A stretch of 64,000 nt of DNA, from positions 2,777,581 through 2,841,580 of the forward strand of contig NC_003062.2 in NCBI RefSeq assembly GCF_000092025.1, written 5' to 3'. Below, one piece after another: positions 56,774-64,000 of the stretch; the stretch's first letter is position 1, and each line of letters begins with the position of its first letter. This DNA comes from Agrobacterium fabrum str. C58. Its GTDB lineage: Bacteria; Pseudomonadota; Alphaproteobacteria; Rhizobiales; Rhizobiaceae. The position numbers and the translations under genes were made by a program. The notes beneath the pieces are model-generated. The model saw only the letters and a program-made list of their open reading frames with translations, was not told the origin of the DNA and ran no database searches.

Positions 56774-57391
56774 TCAGCGTCTCAAAACGAGGTTGCTGAT
56801 TTCAAGAACAACAGAATCTGCCTCAATGGCACTCCGATGTTTTATCAGATCAAACTGCCAGCGACCATGCGCTTTCTGCACTTCAGAATCATAATCCCTG
56901 CCTTTATTAAAATAAGCCTTGAGATTAGGATTATTTTGCGCCCAGGGATGAATATACCCAAAAAGTAAATCCAGATCTGCAAGGGCACGAGCGGACACAG
57001 CATTACAAGTTGTTATAATTTCAGACGCCGTCTCGATTCTGACAGGATGAACCGCGCCTCTGGCACCGGTTTCCTTAAGAGCGATTCGCAGAAAAGCGGC
57101 TTTCTTATTATTGCTTTCCACCAGATCGACCCAGCCATCGCCAAGTTCCGCCAGAAAAATTGCCGTGATGACACCGGGAAAACCGCCGCCGCTGCCGAGA
57201 TCAATCCATTTTTTTGGTTGAGGAGAAAGCTGGAAGATTTGCGCGCTATCGGCAACATGCCGGCTCCAAAGCTCCGTTAGCGTGGACGGCGCTACCAGAT
57301 TCGTGGTCTTATTCCACTTCTTGAAAAGCTCGACAAAATGCTCGAGCCTCTCCTGTGTTTCACGTGAAACACTCTGGCCGTTTATCTTCAT
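56774..57391 (-). CDS. rsmG: 16S rRNA (guanine527-N7)-methyltransferase RsmG (GidB)
   Basis: Methylates G527 in the 530 loop of 16S rRNA; loss confers low-level streptomycin resistance. The 205-residue protein has [20 protein letters not shown], the SAM-binding [17 protein letters not shown] and [20 protein letters not shown]. Codons 7-12 (SVSRET) are written by a perfect parS sequence, so this gene start doubles as a centromere site. The usual order mnmG-rsmG-parA-parB is kept. Confidence 0.97.
57356..57371. other. parS centromere site (perfect)
   Basis: TGTTTCACGTGAAACA is an exact 16-bp palindromic parS within the first codons of rsmG (encoding VSRET). It lies 0.6 kb upstream of parA and 1.4 kb upstream of parB. 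Confidence 0.95.
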
Positions 57392-57402
57392 AATCCGACT
57401 CG

Positions 57403-59286
57403 CTATTGGTGCATGCGCAATTGTTCACTTCGCGTTGCGGTACCTTTCCGCAGAAGTGCGAGCAGCAGCGATATCGCAGCTGGCGTCATGCCGTCAACAC
57501 GAGCGGCCTGTGCAATATTCTCCGGGCGGGCTTTTTCCAGCTTTTGTTTAAGCTCGTTGGAGAGCCCGGACAGACTTTGAAAATCGAAATCGTCAGGGAT
57601 TTTTCTGTCCTCATCCCTTTTGATATCGACAATATCAGCGCTCTGCCGTTGCATATAGACGGCGTAGCTCGCTTCAATCTGCAAGACCTCCGCGACCTTA
57701 GCGTTAAGCCTGTTGAGTTCAGGCCAATGTTCTGCGAGCGCCTGCAATGTCATATCAGGATAGGCAAGCAGCTCATAAACGGAACGACGCTGACCATCCT
57801 GATTGAGTTTCAGACCCTGCTTGGCCGCTTGGGACGGGCTGATGGACAGCTCTTTCATCAACGCACGAACGCTATCAAGATCGGACAAGAAGTCTGTAAA
57901 GCGCTGCTGGCGCTCTCGTCCTAGAATACCTGCCTTCTGGGCGACGGGTGTCAGTCGGAGATCGGCATTATCCACGCGCAGGGAAAGACGATACTCCGCC
58001 CTTGACGTAAACATACGATATGGTTCGCTGACGCCCTTGGATGTCAAGTCGTCGATCATCACGCCGATATAAGATTCTGTCCGGCTAAAATGAAGCGGAT
58101 CGGCACTGCCGGCATAAAGCGAGGCATTCAGACCAGCAACAAGACCCTGGGCGCCCGCCTCTTCATAACCAGTCGTGCCGTTGATCTGGCCAGCCAGAAA
58201 CAGCCCCGGAATCTTGCGGCACTCAAGAGACGGTTTCAGCTCCCGGGGATCGACATAATCATATTCGATCGCATAACCCGGCTGCAGAATCGTAACCTGT
58301 TCAAGGCCTGGTATCGTCCGGATAAATTGCTCCTGAACAAAAGCGGGCAGGGATGTCGAAATACCATTGGGATAAATGGTATAATCATCGAGGCCTTCCG
58401 GCTCCAAAAATATCTGGTGGCCGTCCCGTTCCCCGAAACGGGTGATCTTATCCTCGATTGACGGGCAATAACGCGGGCCAACGCCTTCGATCTGCCCGGA
58501 ATACATGGCAGAGAGGTGAATATTATCCTGGATGATCTTGTGACTTGCCGGGGTCGTGCGGGTCACACCACATTCGATTTGCGGATTAAGAATATGGTCC
58601 GTCATAAATGAGAACGGGACCGGATCCTCATCAGCTGCCTGCCGATCTACCGCATTCCAATCGATTGTACGTCCATCCAAACGGGCAGGGGTGCCGGTTT
58701 TGAGCCGACCCATTGCGAGACCAAGGCGCGATAGCGTGTCAGAAAGGCCGAGAGAGGGCATTTCGCCAACGCGGCCGGCTGGAATCTTTTCGGAACCGAT
58801 ATGGATAAGACCGCGCAGAAAAGTCCCGCTGGTTAGTACCACTGCGCCGCAAGGAATCCGGCTACCGTTTTTCATGATAACCGCAGCGACCCGATCGTTG
58901 TCCATTTCAATATCAAAAGCATCGCCTTCGATAATTGTCAGGTTGTCCATCGCATCGATTTCCCGCTGCATCGCTTCACGATAGAGCCGGCGGTCAGCTT
59001 GCGTGCGCGGCCCACGAACCGCTGGGCCCTTTTTCCGGTTGAGCATACGGAATTGAATTCCCGCAGCATCTGCGACCCTGCCCATCAATCCGTCCAGCGC
59101 ATCGATCTCACGAACGAGGTGCCCCTTTCCCAAGCCACCGATCGCTGGATTACAGGACATGACCCCGATCGCCTCACGCTTGTGGGTAACAAGAGCGGTC
59201 TTTGCACCATGTCTCGCAGCGGCCGCCGCAGCTTCGCTGCCCGCATGACCACCACCAATAACAACGACATCGAATGACTGGTGCAT
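57403..59286 (-). CDS. mnmG: tRNA uridine-5-carboxymethylaminomethyl modification enzyme MnmG (GidA)
   Basis: FAD-binding partner of MnmE; together they make cmnm5U34 in tRNAs reading NNA/NNG codons. The 627-residue protein has the dinucleotide-binding [67 protein letters not shown] and [14 protein letters not shown], plus the C-terminal helical GidA-associated domain. rsmG starts 11 bp after its stop. Confidence 0.97.
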
Positions 59287-59335
59287 ATTGCTGCGCCCTG
59301 TTCTAATTCATCGACATCACCATACAGAGTGCCGA

Positions 59336-59351
59336 TGTTTCACGTGAATCA
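59336..59351. other. parS centromere site (one mismatch)
   Basis: TGTTTCACGTGAATCA matches parS except for one T in the right arm. It lies between mnmG and mnmE and includes the mnmE stop codon. Confidence 0.85.
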
Positions 59352-60677
59352 TTTTCCTATGCAGAATTCCGAGAAGATCACACCCAGCAAATCTTCCACA
59401 TCGACGCGGCCGGTGATCCGTCCAAGCGATGTTGCGGCGAGCCTTAGATATTCCGACCTTATAGCAAGGTCCAGGGTCTCAGAATCGAGGGCATCACTAA
59501 CATAGTTCAGCGTCTCTTCAAGTCGTTTTTTATGACGGGCACGGGCGGGAACCAGTGTCTGGCCAGAACCGACCCGTTTTTCTATCTCTCGCTTGAGGGC
59601 TCTACGCAGTTCATCTAGGCCAATTCCTTCTTTTGCTGAGATCGAGAGATCAAAATCATCGTCAGATGCGCGTGAGCGAAGCAAGGTTTTTGTCCTTACC
59701 CGCAAGGATCTCTGATTATCGAACGAGCCGATAGATTGTTTCGGGGTCGAATCGTTATCCTGCAGAATTAGAATGAGATCCGCAGTTTCCGCGGTCAGAA
59801 CCGCACGCCGCACGCCTTCTCGTTCCACCACATCCTGTGTCTCGCGAATTCCCGCCGTATCGAATATCCGAACCAGATATCCGTCCAGATTGATATCGAC
59901 GCTTAAAACGTCCCGCGTCGTGCCGGCAATGTCGGTAACGATTGCCACCTCACGACCGCTCAATGCGTTAAGCAAGGTGGATTTACCCGCGTTCGGTTCG
60001 CCTACAAGCGCAACCTTGAAACCGTCGCGGATGATTTCGCCATTCCCGCCGCCCTGGAGGTGAGCATTGATCTCGCCCTTTAGCGCCGCCATTGCCTCCC
60101 AAACCTGAGTAGCAACGGAGTCAGGCACGTCTTCCTCGTCGGCGAAATCCAGTTCCGCCTCGATCAGCGCGCGGGCACGGGTCAGGCGATTGGCCCAGCC
60201 ATCATAGAGAGCCGATAGTTGGCCGCTGCTCTGCTCAACCGCCAGACGGCGCTGCATTTCCGTTTCCGCCTGCAAGAGATCGGCCAGACCCTCGACCTCA
60301 AGCAGGTCCATCTTTCCATTCTCAAAGGCTCTGCGGGAAAACTCACCGGCGTCGGCAGGCCGCAGTCCTCCGAGATTGTCAAGCTCGGCGAAGATGGAAG
60401 CCATGACTGCGCGACTACCGTGGCTGTGAATTTCAACGCAATTTTCGCCGGTAAAGGAATTCGGAGCCGGGAAGACGATCACCAGGCTCTGGTCGATGAT
60501 CTCATTGTTTCGATTCCGAATCGAACAGAGGCTTGCTGTTCTTGGTAAAGGAAGGTCCCGGCCTGTCAGCGCCCTTAAGGCAATAAAAGCCTTTGCGCCG
60601 CTGATTCTGATAACCGCGACACCAGCAGGCAGTGCACCGCTGGACAGCGCATAAATCGTATCGGCGGAATCTGGCAT
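59349..60677 (-). CDS. mnmE: tRNA modification GTPase MnmE (TrmE)
   Basis: GTPase and tetrahydrofolate-binding partner of MnmG in tRNA wobble-uridine modification. The 442-residue protein has an N-terminal THF domain (DTIYALSSGALPAGVAVIRISG), a G domain with GEPNAGKSTLLNAL (G1) and IAGTTRDVL/DTAGIRET (G2/G3), and the closing CIGK, the C-x-G-K motif of the family. Full length. The stop codon lies within a parS-like palindrome. Confidence 0.97.
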   Translation of the reverse strand: MPDSADTIYALSSGALPAGVAVIRISGAKAFIALRALTGRDLPLPRTASLCSIRNRNNEIIDQSLVIVFPAPNSFTGENCVEIHSHGSRAVMASIFAELDNLGGLRPADAGEFSRRAFENGKMDLLEVEGLADLLQAETEMQRRLAVEQSSGQLSALYDGWANRLTRARALIEAELDFADEEDVPDSVATQVWEAMAALKGEINAHLQGGGNGEIIRDGFKVALVGEPNAGKSTLLNALSGREVAIVTDIAGTTRDVLSVDINLDGYLVRIFDTAGIRETQDVVEREGVRRAVLTAETADLILILQDNDSTPKQSIGSFDNQRSLRVRTKTLLRSRASDDDFDLSISAKEGIGLDELRRALKREIEKRVGSGQTLVPARARHKKRLEETLNYVSDALDSETLDLAIRSEYLRLAATSLGRITGRVDVEDLLGVIFSEFCIGK

Positions 60678-60703
60678 CGTTCACCTCGGTCTAAAACAGT
60701 CAA

Positions 60704-60729
60704 GCCGCACCCGAATGAACGGATACGGC
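60704..60729 (-). terminator. Possible terminator of rho
   Basis: An interrupted inverted repeat (GCCG...CCG pairing with CGG...CGGC) lies about 40 bp past the rho stop on the minus strand and is followed by a short T-rich stretch. It is modest in strength. Confidence 0.35.
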
Positions 60730-60766
60730 TTTAAAGCTCTTATGATAAATCCGACTAAAGTTCGGA

Positions 60767-62032
60767 TCAGGTATTCATCGATTCGAAGAAATCCGAATTG
60801 GTCTTCGTCTGCTTCAGCTTGTCGATCAGGAATTCGATAGCGTCCATCGTTCCCATCGGCGCCAGAATGCGGCGAAGAACGAAGATCTTCTGCAGGTCCT
60901 GACGCGGCACCAGCAAATCTTCCTTACGCGTACCGGATTTCAGAATATCCAGTGCCGGGAAGATACGCTTGTCGGCAACCTTGCGATCAAGCACGATTTC
61001 CGAGTTGCCGGTGCCCTTGAATTCTTCAAAGATGACTTCATCCATGCGGCTACCGGTATCGATAAGCGCAGTCGCAATAATTGTCAGCGAGCCACCTTCT
61101 TCGATGTTACGCGCAGCACCAAAGAAACGCTTCGGGCGCTGCAGGGCGTTGGCATCCACACCACCGGTCAGAACCTTGCCGGAGGAGGGAACAACGGTGT
61201 TGTAGGCGCGGCCAAGGCGCGTGATGGAATCGAGCAGGATGACGACGTCACGGCCATGCTCGACCAGACGCTTCGCCTTTTCGATGACCATTTCGGCGAC
61301 CTGGACGTGGCGTACAGCCGGTTCGTCGAAGGTGGAGGACACAACCTCACCCTTCACCGAACGCTGCATGTCGGTCACTTCTTCCGGACGCTCGTCGATC
61401 AGCAGAACGATCAAGTAGCATTCCGGATGGTTCGCCGTGATGGAATGAGCAATGTTCTGCAACAGTACCGTCTTACCGGTACGCGGCGGCGCCACGATCA
61501 ACCCGCGCTGGCCCTTGCCGAGCGGTGCGACGAGGTCGATAACGCGCGACGACAGATCCTTCGATGTCGGAACTTCCAGTTCCATCTTGAAGCGCTCATT
61601 CGGGTAAAGCGGCGTCAGATTGTCGAAGTGAACCTTGTGACGAATTTTTTCCGGGTCGTCGAAATTGATCGTATTGACCTTGAGAAGTGCGAAATATCTT
61701 TCGCCTTCCTTCGGACCACGGATCGGTCCCTCAACAGTGTCACCGGTCTTCAGCGAGAAGCGGCGGATCTGCGAGGGCGAAATATAGATGTCGTCTGGAC
61801 CGGGCAGGTAATTTGCGTTTGCAGAACGCAGGAACCCGAATCCGTCCTGAAGGACTTCAACGACGCCTTCGCCGATGATTTCGACGTCCTGGCTCGCGAG
61901 AATCTTGAGGATTGCGAACATGAGCTCCTGCTTGCGCATGGTGCTCGCATTTTCAACTTCCAGGGATTCGGCAAAAGTCAGCAAGTCGGTAGGCGATTTG
62001 CTCTTAAGTTCCTGAAGCTTCATTTCAGCCAT
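60767..62032 (-). CDS. rho: Transcription termination factor Rho
   Basis: Hexameric RNA helicase that ends transcription at rut sites. The 421-residue protein has the N-terminal Rho_N helical motif ([19 protein letters not shown]), a cold-shock-like RNA-binding domain ([38 protein letters not shown]) and the ATPase domain with [19 protein letters not shown] (Walker A) and [16 protein letters not shown] (Walker B and Q-loop region). The roughly 185-bp leader upstream contains no recognised gene; Rho is usually autoregulated in its leader. Confidence 0.97.
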   Translation of the reverse strand: MAEMKLQELKSKSPTDLLTFAESLEVENASTMRKQELMFAILKILASQDVEIIGEGVVEVLQDGFGFLRSANANYLPGPDDIYISPSQIRRFSLKTGDTVEGPIRGPKEGERYFALLKVNTINFDDPEKIRHKVHFDNLTPLYPNERFKMELEVPTSKDLSSRVIDLVAPLGKGQRGLIVAPPRTGKTVLLQNIAHSITANHPECYLIVLLIDERPEEVTDMQRSVKGEVVSSTFDEPAVRHVQVAEMVIEKAKRLVEHGRDVVILLDSITRLGRAYNTVVPSSGKVLTGGVDANALQRPKRFFGAARNIEEGGSLTIIATALIDTGSRMDEVIFEEFKGTGNSEIVLDRKVADKRIFPALDILKSGTRKEDLLVPRQDLQKIFVLRRILAPMGTMDAIEFLIDKLKQTKTNSDFFESMNT

Positions 62033-62217
62033 GAAGGGAAGACCGTTTGATAATGTAATGTCGGGGGAGGGCGTGTTCGCGAATCAGATGCTGTGGAGAT
62101 ACCGCAGATGACTGAATAATTCACATGCCACGAAGATGAGTGGACTGAAAATAGCGATTGAACACGGCCGCTGCAAGAGGAAAGCACGAATTCCGCGAAA
62201 TTTATCGTCGCACCACC

Positions 62218-62763
62218 TTAACCAAAGGGTTTCACAACCACAAGTATGACAATCAGGATCATCAGAACGGTCGGAACTTCGTTCATCAACCGCCAGTGAC
62301 GGGCCGGTCTTGTATTTTCGTCCCGCGCAAAACGTTTCGCGCTGCGGCTGAAATAAACATGGGTGGCGGTCAGAAGCAGGACCAACCCGATTTTCGCATG
62401 CAGCCAGCCGCCGGAAAAACCATAAACCGACCATGCGAGATATAACCCCAATGTCCAGGATATCATCATAGCCGGGTTCATGATGACCCTGATCAGCCGC
62501 TGCTCCATTACCTTGAAGGTTTCGGATTGCTGAGAACCGACGGGGGCATCGGTGTGATAGATAAAAAGCCGCGGCAGGTAAAAAATCGCAGCCATCCATG
62601 AGATCACGGCGATGATATGCAGCGCCTTGATCCAGAGATAGAGATCGGCGGGATCGGCGTAAAACAGCAGCGCGATGAAAGCGGCAAAGACGCCGAGTGC
62701 GACGCCAGCACGCAAGGCCGCCTTGTTTCCGGAGCGGGCCGAGGTCTGTTTTTCCTCGCTCAT
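62218..62763 (-). CDS. hemJ: Protoporphyrinogen IX oxidase HemJ (UPF0093)
   Basis: Membrane protein oxidising protoporphyrinogen IX to protoporphyrin IX in organisms without HemG or HemY. The 181-residue protein has four to five hydrophobic segments, [30 protein letters not shown] (conserved His and Trp near the first loop) and a [21 protein letters not shown] region. It starts at an ATGA overlap with hemE, the preceding pathway gene. Confidence 0.93.
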   Translation of the reverse strand: MSEEKQTSARSGNKAALRAGVALGVFAAFIALLFYADPADLYLWIKALHIIAVISWMAAIFYLPRLFIYHTDAPVGSQQSETFKVMEQRLIRVIMNPAMMISWTLGLYLAWSVYGFSGGWLHAKIGLVLLLTATHVYFSRSAKRFARDENTRPARHWRLMNEVPTVLMILIVILVVVKPFG

Positions 62764-63794
62764 CCAGCACCCCCAACCGAGCGCACCCGCTGCACCAGCC
62801 GGGTGACGTTTTCCGGGTCTGCTTGCGGGGTGATGCCATGGCCGAGATTGAAGATCAGCGGACCCTGCCCAAGCGACTGCAGCACAGCATCGATGCCATC
62901 CTGCAAGGCTTTGCCACCGGCCACCATCAGCATCGGGTCAAGATTACCCTGCACCGGGCCTTCCTTCTGCAAATCCCGGGCGAAGCTCAACGGCACGGAC
63001 CAATCGAGGCCAATGGCGTTAGCACCCGTCTTGCGGCGATAATCCCTCAGCAGATAACCAGCGCCCTTGGCGAAAGCGATGATCTTTGCCGAAGGTCGGC
63101 GGGCGCGCACAGACGCGATAATCCTGGCGACCGGCTTGATCGCATATTCCTCGAATTCCTTTTCGCCGAGCACGCCAGCCCAGGAATCGAAGATCTGAAC
63201 CGCGTCGGCGCCGGCATCGATCTGCGCCACCAGATAATCGGCTGAGACCTCAGCGAGGAGAGCCAGCAGCTTTTCCATCGCGGCCGGTTCCTGATAACCG
63301 AACAGCCGCGCCGGCGCCTGGTCCGGCGTCCCATGCCCGGCGATCATATAGGTCGCAACTGTCCAAGGCGCACCGCAAAAACCGAGAAGCGTCGTTTCAT
63401 CCGGCAATGAGGTGCGCAGCCGCGACACCGTTTCGAAAACGGGCGAAAGATGCGCCATGACATCAGATGCATCAAGCTTTTCGATACCGCTAATATCGAT
63501 CGGATCCATGGCCGGGCCCTTGCCTTCGCTGAAGGACACATTGCGATGAAGCGCGTCGGGAATGACAAGAATATCGGAAAAGAGGATGGCCGCATCCAGC
63601 CCGAACCGGCGAATGGGCTGAAGGGTCACTTCGCTCGCCAGCTCGGGATTATAACAGAGATCCAGGAAACTTCCGGCACTCTTACGCGTTTCCCGATACT
63701 CCGGAAGATAACGCCCAGCCTGGCGCATCAGCCATATTGGCGGCGGCGTAACCGTCTTCCCGTTCAAAACAGTCATAACCTTGCGTTCGCTCAT
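62760..63794 (-). CDS. hemE: Uroporphyrinogen decarboxylase
   Basis: Decarboxylates the four acetate groups of uroporphyrinogen III to coproporphyrinogen III, moving tetrapyrrole flow towards haem rather than cobalamin. The 344-residue protein has [18 protein letters not shown] (substrate-binding Arg), [24 protein letters not shown] [21 protein letters not shown] and IFDSWAGVL. It is the first gene of hemE-hemJ, next to the presumed origin. An intergenic AT-rich stretch follows upstream. Confidence 0.96.
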   Translation of the reverse strand: MSERKVMTVLNGKTVTPPPIWLMRQAGRYLPEYRETRKSAGSFLDLCYNPELASEVTLQPIRRFGLDAAILFSDILVIPDALHRNVSFSEGKGPAMDPIDISGIEKLDASDVMAHLSPVFETVSRLRTSLPDETTLLGFCGAPWTVATYMIAGHGTPDQAPARLFGYQEPAAMEKLLALLAEVSADYLVAQIDAGADAVQIFDSWAGVLGEKEFEEYAIKPVARIIASVRARRPSAKIIAFAKGAGYLLRDYRRKTGANAIGLDWSVPLSFARDLQKEGPVQGNLDPMLMVAGGKALQDGIDAVLQSLGQGPLIFNLGHGITPQADPENVTRLVQRVRSVGGAG

Positions 63795-64000
63795 GGCACC
63801 CAGCTTCTAAAAAATAAAAACAAAGAGATTTAAAAGATTTTCTATTTCTTAGAGTCTGTGGGTAGCAAGGATTAAAATCATTCCAGTCGAAATGCCGCAG
63901 CGACGATATATCAACAGTGCCTGAGGATACCGACAAGGTGAGTGTTTACAGATAACTGGGAAAACAGGAATTAGATAAATAATTTCATATACTTATTTTT
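63795..64000. other. AT-rich region upstream of hemE: edge of the probable chromosomal origin
   Basis: The last 206 bp carry no plausible gene and are markedly AT-rich, including AAAAAATAAAAACAAAGAG, TAAAAGATTTTCTATTTC and a run near the window end. In Caulobacter and Sinorhizobium the oriC lies beside hemE, which makes this the likely edge of the origin. One GANTC (CcrM methylation) site is present at 63852-63856. No clear DnaA box of the TTATCCACA type is visible within the part that can be seen. Confidence 0.45.

Noticed and set aside
63891..63960. DnaA boxes in the terminal AT-rich region
   Set aside because: The nearest candidates, TGTGGGTAG near 63856 and TTATCTGTA on the minus strand near 63950, differ from TTATCCACA at two or more positions.

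Overview
This window looks like about 64 kb of the main circular chromosome of a Rhizobiaceae bacterium, most probably of the Agrobacterium tumefaciens group. The identification is an inference from protein sequences and gene order. It rests on the run hemE-hemJ-rho-mnmE-mnmG-rsmG-parA-parB, the aerobic-type cobalamin gene set, a B12 riboswitch, and the G+C-rich, tightly packed coding style with many ATGA stop/start overlaps. I see no rRNA, tRNA, CRISPR array, insertion sequence or prophage. Every large gene can be assigned to a known family.

Layout. (1) 0-9.5 kb, minus strand: a cell-wall block (divergent polysaccharide deacetylase, CtpA-type S41 protease, EnvC-like LytM protein), then rlmH, rsfS, nadD, proA, proB and obgE. 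(2) 9.6-11.9 kb: two tandem GNAT acetyltransferases and rplU-rpmA, with a promoter, a structured leader and a terminator. (3) 12-17.3 kb: a small zincin-like metallopeptidase, a DUF1737 protein with a CitE-like lyase, a small membrane protein, leuD and leuB, and a di-haem cytochrome c peroxidase. (4) 17.4-36.8 kb: a cobalamin island. A B12 riboswitch on the minus strand precedes DUF1636-cobW-cobN-cobG-cobH-cobI-cobJ. On the same strand, interrupted by the opposite-strand genes cobK and cbiD, follow cobL-cobE-cobM and cobA-cobB. On the other side of the riboswitch lie cobO-cobQ, cobD (cbiB) and cobC. No cobF is present here, and CbiD is the only visible candidate for C-1 methylation.

(5) 36.8-48.7 kb: a sugar-acid catabolic locus. 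A CUT2-type ABC transporter, an aldose dehydrogenase-like aldo/keto reductase, a lactonase, a zinc dehydrogenase, a mannitol-dehydrogenase-family reductase, a mutarotase and an L-fuconate dehydratase-like enolase are all on the minus strand. Divergent from them are a FadR/GntR regulator and a UxaA-type dehydratase. Together they look able to degrade L-fucose and L-galactose. (6) 48.7-55 kb: purH, a heparinase II/III-family protein, an rsmB-type rRNA methyltransferase, htpX and an SDHAF4-like small protein. (7) 55-64 kb: the partition and origin-proximal block parB-parA-rsmG-mnmG-mnmE-rho-hemJ-hemE with parS sites. It ends in AT-rich sequence upstream of hemE, where the alphaproteobacterial chromosomal origin is expected.

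Intergenic stretches over 300 bp are few. 11655-11986 holds the rplU promoter and leader. 32304-32740 holds the B12 riboswitch and two divergent promoter candidates. The 254-bp gap at 46143-46396 holds repeated operator-like motifs.
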